From H111-94 sp034436045 (GTDB lineage Bacteria; Chloroflexota; Ktedonobacteria; Ktedonobacterales; Ktedonobacteraceae): 64,000 nucleotides of DNA. Positions 27,101 through 34,799 of this stretch are shown here, piece by piece (the stretch's first letter is position 1; every line of letters starts with the position of its first letter). The translations under genes were made by a program, and so were the position numbers. The stretch is taken from the NCBI GenBank assembly GCA_034436045.1, contig DAOTVZ010000288.1, positions 1 through 64,000 of the forward strand. Reading direction: 5' to 3'. The notes below the pieces were generated by a model that made no database searches, was not told where the DNA came from, and saw nothing but the letters and a program-made list of their open reading frames with translations.

Positions 27101-27326
27101 TATAGGAGACATATTGCTCATGGCGGAAGGTCGGCGTGGGTCGATCAAAGGTCATGGCAACATAATCGGGCTTTTCCTCCAACAGCGCTTTCATCAGCAT
27201 AGAAGTGAAGCCGAAGGTCGCGTTCACCGGCTCGCCCGCGCTGGTCGAAAGGTCTTCCGGTACGGCGTGAAAGGCGCGATGGATCAGAGCATTGCCATCG
27301 AACACTACAAATTTTTTACGTTTCAT
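24183..27326 (-). CDS. polA: DNA polymerase I
   Basis: Repair and Okazaki-fragment polymerase of 1047 residues. The 5' nuclease domain covers about 1-290 (FDGNALIHRAF, GYEADDIIGTL, GDKSDNIPGVPGIGDKTA). A proofreading domain at about 445-640 keeps its acidic residues (DTE at 469-471, Asp542 in HNAKFD, Asp621 in YAGADAD), so it is probably active. The polymerase domain has RRAFIADPSYVLLTADYSQ, RRLAKTVVYAVLYG and MILQVHDELVFEVP. Residues ~300-440 are an unusually long Pro/Ala/Glu-rich linker. A start at ATG 27326 (MKRKKFVVFDGNAL) matches family N-termini; the frame runs open to 27368. Confidence 0.96.
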   Translation of the reverse strand: MKRKKFVVFDGNALIHRAFHAVPEDLSTSAGEPVNATFGFTSMLMKALLEEKPDYVAMTFDRPTPTFRHEQYVSYKAHRPPLPDMMRPQFARIREVVRAFGMTIFEQDGYEADDIIGTLSVQAREQGVDTIIYTGDMDTLQLVNEHVIVKVAKKGISEVTEYDVDAVLARYGLPPAKLPDYKGLVGDKSDNIPGVPGIGDKTAVRLINEYGSIEGILAHINELKPKEQKLLADMAEQALLSKRLATIILTVPIQLNLEDCRLTHVEREKVLALFRELEFRTLVEKVLALFKQLGIENAVDTTNAGPFLAARNEESGEQSEPGGVEDKAPEDLLLTAPVGMVPILQPPPPPASGLTIPLEDVSPPVAVSTAVGGGERELRNNEERPLQLHLFEAEEPRAATVHKLRLPAPARDAQATLFEMPAASASPVPAATSALLMQDAQTNTMIIDSVEALRVLAQSMRSAGAFALDTETTSEDPRRAQLVGLSLSMAPGEAYYIPVGHVQTLEGQEPGTQLPLSVVWEYLRPLLEDERLKKYMHNAKFDMMLLARAGVTLRGLAFDTMVGAYLAEPGRRGLGLKDQVFQRLGLVMTPISDLIGKGGKMISMAQVPVRAVANYAGADADMTLRLVEPIMADLRRHSLLDLYNRVELPLIPVLMQMEMYGVALDAPFLREFGMRLAEQLAALERAIYDSVGHEFNINSTRQLGEVLFGELKLPFGKKNKTGYSVSADVIESLRGQHPIIDYLLEYRQLSKLKSTYIDGLLELIDPVTGRVYTSFNQTIASSGRLSSSNPNLQNIPVRTELGRQIRRAFIADPSYVLLTADYSQFELRILASITHEPRLVEAFNRDEDIHTITAASLFNVPVGQVTKDQRRLAKTVVYAVLYGQSAFGLSQVTGMTNREAADFIARYHETFPNIKGYVERTLEQAHKQGYVNTLFGRKRFFPDMRALSHSERQALEREAINMPIQGSNADLIKMAMIQLAQLFRERRMKTRMILQVHDELVFEVPVEELERARRVIKHTMENVYPLAVPIKVEMKVGKNWYEAETME

Positions 27327-27668
27327 CGCGTGCCTGCTATCTTTCCACTGGATATATGAGCTACACATGTGTGATGGTGTCTATAACTATTCTCGCGCTC
27401 AGGCTAAAAGCCGGTAATGTTGCCGCTGTAGCGTACCTTTCCGAACTCGTTGTGTCCCTGACGCTTTCTTCTGTATTTTACTGTGTTGGAGCCGATATGT
27501 ATAGTACAGTGCCTTGCCGACAGAGAATGTTCTTGCACTCCTGTGGAGACACCACGAACGTGAGGGAGAATCGAAGGATAGTCAATGCCGGTATGACACA
27601 TAGTAGCTAGCCGAAAGAAGACACGCGAAATAGTACACAAATGGCATCGCAAATAAGTGTATAGGGGT
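27327..27668. other. Intergenic stretch without a supported gene
   Basis: The divergent gap between polA and the HTH gene. A plus-strand frame (27356-27610) and a minus-strand frame (27404-27652) are open, but neither has a ribosome site or a protein-like composition that I can support. No promoter stands out apart from the palindrome that follows. Confidence 0.5.
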
Positions 27669-27684
27669 GTAACATATCTGTTAC
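27669..27684 (+). promoter_or_regulatory. Operator-like palindrome upstream of the HTH gene
   Basis: GTAACATATCTGTTAC consists of 6-bp perfect inverted arms around TATC, 18 bp before the first start codon and just upstream of its ribosome site. The position fits an autoregulatory operator, but there is no direct evidence. Confidence 0.4.
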
Positions 27685-27702
27685 CGACAAAAAGGAGGAT
27701 TT

Positions 27703-27978
27703 ATGGCTCGTAGGAGCAGCACACTTTCTGCTGATGAGCAACTGTATGATAACCAGACAGGAGGAATAACAATGGCGGAAGAGAGAAATGAGGAACTGCT
27801 GACGGTGCGAGAGGTGGCCCGTCGTTTGCGCGTTGATGACACTACGGTGCGCCGCTGGATCAAAAGCGGCGCGTTAGAAGCCATCACTTTGCCTCATCGG
27901 GGAAAACGTCAGGCATATAGGATCAAGAGTTCTACGATGGACGCTCTGCTCAAAAGCCCACCTGCGCAGCTTCCATAA
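27703..27978 (+). CDS. Small helix-turn-helix (excisionase/MerR-like) DNA-binding protein
   Basis: A 91-residue protein whose core, LLTVREVARRLRVDDTTVRRWIKSGALEAITLPHRGKRQAYRIKSS, reads as the winged-helix domain of the excisionase/MerR-like family: a HTH followed by a wing with basic residues. There are two in-frame starts with near-perfect ribosome sites. ATG 27703 has AAGGAGG (4 nt) and ATG 27772 has CAGGAGG (7 nt), giving products of 91 and 68 residues. The extra 23 residues are polar and not part of the fold. The stop codon lies at the left edge of a 31-bp perfect hairpin. No integrase or transposase is adjacent. Confidence 0.83.
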   Translation: MARRSSTLSADEQLYDNQTGGITMAEERNEELLTVREVARRLRVDDTTVRRWIKSGALEAITLPHRGKRQAYRIKSSTMDALLKSPPAQLP

Positions 27979-28053
27979 GAATTTATGCGGAGAGTGGCAG
28001 CGTGCGATGGACATGATGCCCGTCGCACGCTGCCACTCTCCGCATAAATTCTT
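27977..28053. terminator. 31-bp perfect hairpin at the end of the HTH gene
   Basis: Arms 27977-28007 and 28023-28053 are perfect reverse complements around a 15-nt loop, beginning within the TAA stop codon. Only a short T-run (TTTT, 28062-28065) follows after several bases. It is longer and more perfect than normal terminators, so it may be a terminator, an RNA-processing hairpin or a small palindromic element. Confidence 0.7.
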
Positions 28054-28086
28054 CTACCCATTTTGCCTAACGTTTTTGTAGTCGTC

Positions 28087-28095
28087 TGGTATAGT
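28087..28095 (+). promoter_or_regulatory. Putative extended -10 promoter
   Basis: TGGTATAGT fits an extended -10 element 60 bp before the ATG at 28155. There is no good -35 box. Confidence 0.45.
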
Positions 28096-28154
28096 GTATA
28101 GAAAGAGGCATCTAACAGAGATCAACAGAGATCATCAAAAGGATAAAATAAAGA

Positions 28155-29177
28155 ATGACTCGTGTACTTTCCTATAATATTCTTGCCGGAGGCTATGACC
28201 TTCGGCGAAACAATGCGCGCCGCACTCAGCAACTAGTGCAGATTATGCGCTCAGCCGAACCAGACATTATAGGTGTCGTCGAGGCCACCCATCCTCGTAT
28301 TAGACAACATCCTCTGGTAATTGAAGAGATCGCACAGCAGCTTGATATGCAACTCGTGATAGGGGCCGATGCGCGTAACGATACAGATTTTCAACTCGCG
28401 CTTATGACGCGCCTGCCCGTTCTCTCTCACCGTGTTCATCCCCGCCCCGGCTTACTCAATCATCCACTATTAGAGGTCTGTCTTGCAGAAGCTCCGGGTC
28501 AGCCGTTGACCGTCTTCGTCACGCATCTAACGGCGGCTTTCAGTCGTTTTCGCACCGGAGATTATATTCGCCGCCGCGAGATACAGGAGATTTTGCGCAT
28601 TATGGCTCCTCTGCGGGAACAGCAGCAGCCACATTTGTTGATGGGCGATTTCAACTCGCTGGCCCCCGGCGATGCCTTCATCGCCAGCAACTTACTGAGC
28701 TACGTCACAAGACTCGATGAGCGGCGTCGCGCTGAACACCGGGGCGATGGCAACCCACACCTCGATTTCCTTGTACCATCACACCTGCACTTCCTGAATC
28801 CCCTGTTACGCAGCATTCCACGTCACCCTCTGTTACGTGCAGGCTTTAACGCACTTGCTTCCTGCTATGACGCACGCGATACAATTCGGCTGCTGCGCAA
28901 AAGCGGCTACGTAGACTGCTATCGTAAGTTGCATTCGCAGGCCAACGGCTTCACCTGTCCCGCCGCCAATCCCGCCGGTCGCATTGACTACATCTTCGCC
29001 GACCCTCTGATGGCGCAGCGTCTGCACAACTGCTACGTCATTAACGAAGGTAACGGCCTGCCCGGCAAAGATGCCAGCGACCATCTGGCCGTCGCGGCAG
29101 AATATACGCCGGTTAGCACGCCATTACAAGCGATTCCGGGGAAGAAACTACTGGCAGAGGCTGAACTACATCGGTAA
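28155..29177 (+). CDS. Endonuclease/exonuclease/phosphatase family protein
   Basis: A metal-dependent phosphoesterase of the DNase I/exonuclease III/sphingomyelinase fold, 340 residues. Motifs: RVLSYNILAGG at the N-terminus, IIGVVEATH with the metal-binding Glu, VFVTHLTA, LLMGDFNSLAPGDAF with the catalytic Asp-Asn, RIDYIFADP, and ASDHLAVAAEY with the final Asp-His. There is no signal peptide, so it is probably cytoplasmic. The substrate (nucleic acid or a phosphoester) is not evident. The gene is monocistronic, with its own candidate promoter upstream and a terminator region downstream. Confidence 0.88.
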   Translation: MTRVLSYNILAGGYDLRRNNARRTQQLVQIMRSAEPDIIGVVEATHPRIRQHPLVIEEIAQQLDMQLVIGADARNDTDFQLALMTRLPVLSHRVHPRPGLLNHPLLEVCLAEAPGQPLTVFVTHLTAAFSRFRTGDYIRRREIQEILRIMAPLREQQQPHLLMGDFNSLAPGDAFIASNLLSYVTRLDERRRAEHRGDGNPHLDFLVPSHLHFLNPLLRSIPRHPLLRAGFNALASCYDARDTIRLLRKSGYVDCYRKLHSQANGFTCPAANPAGRIDYIFADPLMAQRLHNCYVINEGNGLPGKDASDHLAVAAEYTPVSTPLQAIPGKKLLAEAELHR

Positions 29178-29324
29178 TTGAGGTTAGTGGGCATGACACC
29201 CATAAGGGATGTCACCCCCTTTAACATATTCCTTATGCGAAGAACTTCTCTACAGGCACAGCCAAGCTCGCCTGATGATGGTGTCCGGCTCTCATTATAC
29301 CATACACAGACTATCAAACTCTTT

Positions 29325-29362
29325 AAAAAAATGCCGATGCGCCTATCAATACGCATCGGCAT
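29325..29362 (-). terminator. Terminator of the hrcA-dnaK-dnaJ operon
   Basis: An 11-bp perfect stem (ATGCCGATGCG, 29331-29341 with 29352-29362) and 10-nt loop is followed on the minus strand by seven U residues. It lies 28 bp after the dnaJ stop. Confidence 0.92.
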
Positions 29363-29389
29363 CGTACAAAACCATACGGTGAATAGGGG

Positions 29390-30526
29390 TTACTGGAATA
29401 CGTCTTTTGTCTTCTCAAACAGGTTGCGCAGGATATTTTTATCGTTTTGCTCGCTTTGCTCGCGCTCAAGGCGGTCGAACTCTTCGAGCAGTTCCTTCTG
29501 CTTCGCCGTGAGGCTGGTGGGTGTCACGACTTTCACAATGACATGCTCGTCACCGCGCGCGCTGCTATGCACTACCGGCACACCCAGACCTTTCAAGCGG
29601 AACGAGCGCCCACTTTGCGTGCCGGGCGGTATCTTGAGCATGGTCGTCTTGCCATCCACCGTTGGCACCTCAACCTCATCGCCCAGGGCCGCCTGTGTGA
29701 AGCGGATTGGCATCTCATAGATGATGTCGTTGCCTTGCCGCTTGAAGAAGGGGTGGGGCTTGACCGTGAGAATAACATACAAGTTGCCCGGTGTGCCACC
29801 ACGCGCGCTGACCTCACCTTCGCCCGTGACGCGCACATTGATACCATCATCGACACCGGCGGGAATATTGACCACCACGCGCCGATTATTGCGCACACGG
29901 CCTTGACCGCGACACTTCTCGCAAGGAGTCGTGATGACACGTCCCTCGCCACGACAGCGTTCGCAGATCGTCACATTGACAAACTGGCCAAAGATGGACT
30001 GCTGCACCCGGCGAATCTCGCCGCTGCCCTGGCAGGCCGGACAGCGCGAGGTCGAGGTACCCGGCTGCGCGCCGGTGCCACGACAATGCGTGCAGGTCTC
30101 CCAACGCGGCAGTTCGATCTCTTTCTGACAGCCAAAAACGGCCTCCTCGAAGGTAATCGTCAGTTCGTAGCGAATATCCTGCCCACGCGGCGTCCCCGTG
30201 CGGCGTTGCGCTCCGGCGGCGCTGGCGAAAAATGTCTCGAAGAGATCGTTGATACTGCTGAACGTCGAAAAGTCGCTGAAACCCGCCCCGGCAGCGCTCC
30301 CCAAACCAGCATGCCCATAACGATCATAGGCGGCACGCTTCTGGGGGTCGCTCAACACCTCGTAAGCTTCGTTGATCTCGATAAAGCGGGCCTCCGCTCC
30401 CTGCTCTTTGTTCGCATCCGGGTGATATTGCTTGGCAAGCCGACGAAATGCCTTCTTGATCTCATCGTCGCTTGCCGTGCGCGTTACCCCCAGCACCTCA
30501 TAATAATCTCGCTTGCTCGTGGCCAT
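29390..30526 (-). CDS. dnaJ: Chaperone protein DnaJ
   Basis: Hsp40 co-chaperone that delivers substrates to DnaK and stimulates its ATPase. The J domain (1-70) holds the essential HPD in KQYHPDANKE. A short Gly/Phe-poor linker follows, then four CxxCxGxG zinc repeats (CTHCRGTG, CPACQGSG, CERCRGEG, CEKCRGQG). C-terminal substrate-binding domains include PHPFFKRQGNDIIYEMPI. The 378 residues are full length. Last gene of the hrcA-dnaK-dnaJ cluster, it lies 212 bp after dnaK with a palindromic repeat in the gap. Confidence 0.96.
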   Translation of the reverse strand: MATSKRDYYEVLGVTRTASDDEIKKAFRRLAKQYHPDANKEQGAEARFIEINEAYEVLSDPQKRAAYDRYGHAGLGSAAGAGFSDFSTFSSINDLFETFFASAAGAQRRTGTPRGQDIRYELTITFEEAVFGCQKEIELPRWETCTHCRGTGAQPGTSTSRCPACQGSGEIRRVQQSIFGQFVNVTICERCRGEGRVITTPCEKCRGQGRVRNNRRVVVNIPAGVDDGINVRVTGEGEVSARGGTPGNLYVILTVKPHPFFKRQGNDIIYEMPIRFTQAALGDEVEVPTVDGKTTMLKIPPGTQSGRSFRLKGLGVPVVHSSARGDEHVIVKVVTPTSLTAKQKELLEEFDRLEREQSEQNDKNILRNLFEKTKDVFQ

Positions 30527-30597
30527 CGACCGGTCCTTTACGTTCAGAAACAGGGCGCGTTGTGATCCGCGCTACTAGACTTTCATTTCCTCTCGCC

Positions 30598-30730
30598 GTA
30601 GGGATATGCGTTATCACACCCTTCGTGCCCCTCGATCCGTTCACAGGCACTCCTCCGTTCATGGGCGTGATGAATTACGCCCCTACGGGTTTACAGATGA
30701 CGGACAGGGGCGTGACTATCACGCCCCTAC
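30598..30730. repeat. Palindromic repeat element between dnaK and dnaJ
   Basis: Three degenerate units of the dispersed family, starting at a GTAGGG at 30598. The best are GGGCGTGATGAATTACGCCC and GGGCGTGACTATCACGCCCC. The element ends in CCCCTAC at 30730, 8 bp from the dnaK stop codon. Confidence 0.85.
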
Positions 30731-30738
30731 CGTATGGG

Positions 30739-32631
30739 TTACATCTCTTTGTACTCACCCTCGATGGTGTCATCGTTGGGTGACGACGAGCCACCACTAT
30801 AGTCTGCACCGGCAGTTGCGCCAGCGCCAGCCCCGCGATAGATGGACTCGCTGACCTTGTAGAAGCTCTGCTCCAGAGCCTCGCGGGCCGCCTTGATGCG
30901 CGATATATCATCGGTCGAGAGGGCCGCACGCACGTCGGCAATCTTAGACTCCAACTCGCTCTTCTGCTCGCTGGTCAGCTTGTCGCCCAGTTCGCTGATG
31001 CTCTTCTCAGCACGGTAGGCCGCACTATCGGCCAGGTTGCGCTCCTCGACCTCTTCCTTGCGACGCTTGTCCTCGGCAGCATGCGCCTCGGCATCGCGCA
31101 CCATACGGTCGATCTGCTCTTTCGACAGGCCACTGGAAGCAACAATCGTAATCTTCTGCTGCTTACCCGTGCCCCGGTCGCGGGCTGATACATTCAGGAT
31201 ACCATTGGCGTCAATGTCAAAGGTCACTTCAATCTGTGGCACGCCGCGTGGAGCGGGTGGGATGCCGTCCAGGATGAAGGTACCCAGCGAGCGGTTGTCC
31301 TTCGCAAATTCGCGCTCACCTTGTAAGACGTTGATCTCGACGCTGGACTGATTGTCGCTGGCGGTCGAGAAGATCTGGCTCTTCTGCGTCGGGATGGTGG
31401 TATTGCGCTCAATCAGCTTGGTGAAGACACCACCCAGCGTCTCGATACCCAGCGAGAGCGGCGTCACATCGAGCAGCAGCACATCCTTGACATCACCCGT
31501 CAAGACACCAGCCTGAATGGCCGCACCGACAGCGACCACCTCATCAGGGTTCACACCACGATTCGGCTCGCGGTCAAAGATGCGTTTGACCATCGCCTGC
31601 ACCGCTGGCATACGAGTCTGACCACCAACCAGCACAATCTCGTTAATGTCTCCTGGGCGTATACCGGCATCGGCAAGAGCCTTCATGACGGGGCCGCGCG
31701 TCTTCTCGATCAAATCTTCTACCAACTGCTCTAGCTTCGAGCGCGTCAACGTCATATTCAGGTGCTTGGGGCCGCTGGCATCGGCGGTAATGAACGGCAG
31801 GTTGATCTCCGTCTGCATCGCGCTGGATAGCTCTTTCTTGGCCTTCTCAGCAGCTTCCTTCAGGCGCTGGAGTGCCATGCGATCCTGGCGCAGGTCAATC
31901 CCCTGCTCCTTCTTGAACTCGTCAGCCATCCAGGTGATAATACGCAGATCGAAGTCGTCGCCACCCAGGTGTGTGTCGCCATTGGTACTCTTGACCTCGA
32001 AGACACCATCGCCCAGTTCCAGGATGGAGATATCAAACGTGCCTCCGCCGAGGTCGTAAACGGCGATACGCTCGTCTTTCTTCTTGTCCAGACCATAGGC
32101 CAGCGAAGCGGCAGTCGGCTCGTTGATGATTCGCAATACATCCAGACCGGCGATCTTACCGGCATCCTTCGTCGCCTGACGCTGAGCGTCGTTAAAGTAC
32201 GCCGGAACAGTAATCACGGCCTGCGTGACGCGCTCACCCAGATACGCTTCCGCGTCGGTCTTCAACTTTTGCAGAATCATAGCCGAAATCTCCGGCGGGC
32301 TGTACGCCTTGCCCTGTACTTCCACCCAGGCATCGCCATTGCTGGCGCGCACCACTTTGTATGGCACGAGCCGACGGTCACGATCTACTTCAGGATCATC
32401 GTATTTGCGACCCATAAAACGCTTAATCGAATAAATGGTATTTTCAGGATTGGTGATAGCCTGACGCTTGGCCACCTCACCAACCAGACGCTCACCAGTT
32501 TTCGTGATAGCCACCACAGAAGGAGTTGTGCGCGAACCCTCCGCATTGGGGATAACGACAGGCTCGCCGCCTTCCATCACTGCAACACACGAGTTTGTGG
32601 TGCCTAGATCAATACCAATAACTTTTGCCAC
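30739..32631 (-). CDS. dnaK: Chaperone protein DnaK (Hsp70)
   Basis: ATP-dependent Hsp70 chaperone of 630 residues. The N-terminus MAKVIGIDLGTTNSCVAVMEGG is diagnostic, with IAVYDLGGGTFDISIL and IVLVGGQTRMPAVQ further along the ATPase domain. The substrate-binding domain follows (DVTPLSLGIETLGG linker), and the C-terminal tail is Gly/Ala/Ser-rich and ends IEGEYKEM. It lies between hrcA and dnaJ. No grpE gene is present in the cluster, so the nucleotide exchange factor must be encoded elsewhere. Confidence 0.97.
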   Translation of the reverse strand: MAKVIGIDLGTTNSCVAVMEGGEPVVIPNAEGSRTTPSVVAITKTGERLVGEVAKRQAITNPENTIYSIKRFMGRKYDDPEVDRDRRLVPYKVVRASNGDAWVEVQGKAYSPPEISAMILQKLKTDAEAYLGERVTQAVITVPAYFNDAQRQATKDAGKIAGLDVLRIINEPTAASLAYGLDKKKDERIAVYDLGGGTFDISILELGDGVFEVKSTNGDTHLGGDDFDLRIITWMADEFKKEQGIDLRQDRMALQRLKEAAEKAKKELSSAMQTEINLPFITADASGPKHLNMTLTRSKLEQLVEDLIEKTRGPVMKALADAGIRPGDINEIVLVGGQTRMPAVQAMVKRIFDREPNRGVNPDEVVAVGAAIQAGVLTGDVKDVLLLDVTPLSLGIETLGGVFTKLIERNTTIPTQKSQIFSTASDNQSSVEINVLQGEREFAKDNRSLGTFILDGIPPAPRGVPQIEVTFDIDANGILNVSARDRGTGKQQKITIVASSGLSKEQIDRMVRDAEAHAAEDKRRKEEVEERNLADSAAYRAEKSISELGDKLTSEQKSELESKIADVRAALSTDDISRIKAAREALEQSFYKVSESIYRGAGAGATAGADYSGGSSSPNDDTIEGEYKEM

Positions 32632-32663
32632 GGTTGCCTCCTACACAAGAATCTATGTTTTCC

Positions 32664-32802
32664 GTAGGGGCGTGATTCATCACGCCCTGCCTGCATCCAT
32701 CACGCCCTGCATCCATTATTCCCGGCATTTATCACGCCCTGCACCCATCATGCTCTGAGAGCAGAGCGGCGGGCAAGCAGGGCGTGATTCATCACACCCT
32801 AC
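32664..32802. repeat. Palindromic repeat array between hrcA and dnaK
   Basis: Begins GTAGGGGCGTGATTCATCAC at 32664, continues with degenerate half-units (CATCCATCACGCCCTGC and similar) and ends with GGGCGTGATTCATCACACCC and CTAC one base before the hrcA stop codon. Part of the same family as the arrays at 1-231 and 41065-41268. Confidence 0.88.
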
Positions 32803-32803
32803 C

Positions 32804-33859
32804 TTATTCATAACCATAAACATCTGCTAATAGCTCATTCATTACCTGCGCCATATAACGCACGACCGCAATCGCACGCCCATATTGCATGCGTGTCGGG
32901 CCGATCACGCCCAGCAGACCACCCACCTTCCCCTCGCGCCCATAGCGCGCCATCACAAGGCTCACATCCTTCATCTCATCCCACTGGTTTTCGCCCCCGA
33001 TGATGACCTGCACGCCATCAGAGGCACGCAATTGCGAGGCCAGTGCGGGCAGGAAGCGGTTCTGCTCCAGCACTTCCAGCACCTTGCGCACCCGCTCGTT
33101 GCGCTCCTCCTCCGACCCCATGCGGCTATATTCCGGCTGCTCCAGAATATTCAGCACACCCTCACGATAGAAGATGTCGCCCAACAGATCACCGTGCTGC
33201 TCCAGAATATGCACAATCGAGGTCGCAATCAGACGCTCTAAGGGCGCAAAATCGCGCTCGACGAGCAGTTTCTGGATCGCTGGCGCGTTCTGGCCCTCAA
33301 AGATGCGGTTCAGGCGCGTCGTGATCTCGCTCAATTCCTCCTGCTGTACCGGGTCTTCTAAGAGTAAGCGCTGCTGTTTGACGGTGCCATCTTCCAGCAC
33401 CATCACCAGGTACGCCGAGAAGTCCGATATAGATAACACTTCAAAGTGCTTTAATCGTCCCTCAGCGGCGCGCGGCGGCGTCATTACAGCGGCGCTATGC
33501 AGCAAACGCGCCATCACCGACGCGGTCAGACGTACCCACTGGTCTAATTGATCCTGCACCTGGTAAAACTGGTGCCGAATCAAACGCTGCTCGTCGAGCG
33601 AAAGAGCGGACTCTTGCATGAGATGCTCGACAAAATAGCGATAGCCGAGGTCCGTAGGCACACGTCCAGCAGAGGTATGCGGCTGATAGATCAGGTTGAT
33701 CTCTTCCAACCCGGCGAGTTCATTGCGCACCGTCGCCGAGCTGTAGTTTAACCCATACTTGCGCACGAGAGTCTCCGACGCCACAGGCATTGCGGTGTGG
33801 ACGTATTCTTCCACCAGGGCGCGTAGAATCTGTTGCTTGCGCTGACTGAGTGGTATCAT
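32804..33859 (-). CDS. hrcA: Heat-inducible transcription repressor HrcA
   Basis: Repressor of heat-shock operons that binds CIRCE operators and depends on GroESL for activity. The winged-helix domain (1-80) reads LSQRKQQILRALVEEYVHTAMPVASETL and YSSATVRNELAGLEE, and the GAF-like domain includes the closing IGPTRMQYGRAIAVVRYMAQVMNELL. From the first ATG, 33859, it has 351 residues, as expected. An in-frame TTG at 33937 is the only upstream alternative. A promoter and CIRCE-like site lie 98-157 bp upstream, consistent with autoregulation of hrcA-dnaK-dnaJ. Confidence 0.94.
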   Translation of the reverse strand: MIPLSQRKQQILRALVEEYVHTAMPVASETLVRKYGLNYSSATVRNELAGLEEINLIYQPHTSAGRVPTDLGYRYFVEHLMQESALSLDEQRLIRHQFYQVQDQLDQWVRLTASVMARLLHSAAVMTPPRAAEGRLKHFEVLSISDFSAYLVMVLEDGTVKQQRLLLEDPVQQEELSEITTRLNRIFEGQNAPAIQKLLVERDFAPLERLIATSIVHILEQHGDLLGDIFYREGVLNILEQPEYSRMGSEEERNERVRKVLEVLEQNRFLPALASQLRASDGVQVIIGGENQWDEMKDVSLVMARYGREGKVGGLLGVIGPTRMQYGRAIAVVRYMAQVMNELLADVYGYE

Positions 33860-33956
33860 CTCCTTGCCGTCCCTCGTCCCCGACGCAGCGTCAGCCCTGT
33901 GACGACACAGGTTAGTCGCTACGCTAGCATGATACAACGTTTGTCAAGTTTGATTG

Positions 33957-33983
33957 CTAGCACTCTCACCATGAGAGTGCAAA
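33957..33983 (-). promoter_or_regulatory. CIRCE-like operator (HrcA binding site)
   Basis: The arms CTAGCACTC and GAGTGCAAA are separated by 9 nt, against the CIRCE consensus TTAGCACTC-N9-GAGTGCTAA. GCACTC/GAGTGC is fully conserved and the outer bases are not. It lies just downstream of a good promoter and upstream of hrcA, the standard arrangement for repression. An extra half-site TAGCACTC lies at 33991-33998. Confidence 0.87.
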
Positions 33984-33986
33984 TAC

Positions 33987-34016
33987 AGAATAGCACTCAG
34001 CGAGGGGGATTGTCAA
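33987..34016 (-). promoter_or_regulatory. Sigma-A type promoter of hrcA-dnaK-dnaJ
   Basis: On the minus strand, TTGACA (34016-34011) is followed by an 18-bp spacer and TATTCT (33992-33987). Transcription would start at the edge of the CIRCE element, so HrcA would block initiation. Confidence 0.78.
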
Positions 34017-34077
34017 GAGCGTGGGAAAATTGGGGCGAGTATCATACCGTTGCGCTCGCCCTGCTGGCTCAAACCGA

Positions 34078-34107
34078 TTGGGCAAGCTGTTGTAGCTGTA
34101 ATATACT
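34078..34107 (+). promoter_or_regulatory. Putative promoter of the antitoxin-toxin pair
   Basis: TTGGGC, an 18-bp spacer and TATACT, ending 39 bp before the antitoxin ATG. Confidence 0.5.
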
Positions 34108-34146
34108 ATGGGGGAGAACGAAGCAAACTTTGGAGGAGGTCAAGCG

Positions 34147-34365
34147 ATGATAGAGGAACTGCGCCATGCTTTTGAGCTGGCACAGCAGCAACCCGAAGAG
34201 ATGCAACGCTATATCGCGGAACTCGTGACCCAGGTACTGAGCAATGAAGAAATCGAGGTTACCCGCGAACTGGCTGCCGAACTGGAGACGGCGCGGGCAG
34301 AGATCGCTGCTGGCAAGGTGCGAGACCACGAAGACTTCCGACGGGAACGCCAACAACGCGAGTAG
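34147..34365 (+). CDS. Antitoxin of a RelE/ParE-type toxin-antitoxin pair
   Basis: A 72-residue, strongly helical acidic protein (MIEELRHAFELAQQQPEEMQ... ending HEDFRRERQQRE). The central IEVTRELAAELETARAEIAAGKVRDHED resembles antitoxin C-terminal regions that wrap the toxin. GGAGG at 7 nt precedes the ATG. The frame extends upstream to 34108, but the ribosome site favours 34147. It lies 5 bp before a RelE-like reading frame, which identifies it by context. I do not recognise a named antitoxin family. Confidence 0.75.
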   Translation: MIEELRHAFELAQQQPEEMQRYIAELVTQVLSNEEIEVTRELAAELETARAEIAAGKVRDHEDFRRERQQRE

Positions 34366-34370
34366 CATGC

Positions 34371-34627
34371 GTGCCTTACCGCATTCTGATCACGAAACAA
34401 GTGGAAAAGCAACTCAACGCGCTGCCGCAGCAGATAGTCAATCGTGTTGATCAGCATATTGAGGCTCTGCGCGAAGATCGCGGCCCTTTGGCGTCAAGAA
34501 ATTGCGCGGTTACGCTGATATCTATCGCGTGCGTGTGGGCAACTACCGGATCATCTACACGATTGATGACCACGCTCAAACAATTACGCTGCTAACGGTG
34601 GATAACCGGAAGGATGTATACCGATAA
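34371..34627 (+). pseudogene. RelE/ParE-family toxin, disrupted by a -1 frameshift
   Basis: The first frame from GTG 34371 encodes PYRILITKQVEKQLNALPQQ and on to EALREDR. After a point near 34474-34488 the RelE-like sequence continues in the next frame: GVKKLRGYADIYRVRVGNYR, then IIYTIDDHAQTITLLTVDNR and KDVYR, stopping at TAA 34627. The total, 257 nt, is one short of 86 codons. The joined protein is a full-size RelE/ParE-type mRNA interferase with the YRVRVGNYRIIYTI core. As written, the product would be a truncated 74-residue protein with a nonsense tail. A sequencing error or programmed shift is also possible. Confidence 0.85.
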
Positions 34628-34799
34628 AGTCAGCTTTTTCGTAGCAAAACCCTGCCCTGCAAAACATTGACGGATACCCAGAACAATTGGAGCAAGAAGC
34701 GTTTTGACAGCCCTCACATTTCTGCTACACTTTGATCAGCCACGCAGCTATTCACGTAAAAAACAGCGAGGTACAAATATAATAGATTGTTTATAAAAC

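Noticed and set aside
27356..27610. 84-codon frame between polA and the HTH gene
   Set aside because: No ribosome site, odd composition, and it sits in a divergent promoter region.
29447..30565. 372-codon plus-strand frame across dnaJ
   Set aside because: Antisense shadow of dnaJ, with no recognisable motif.
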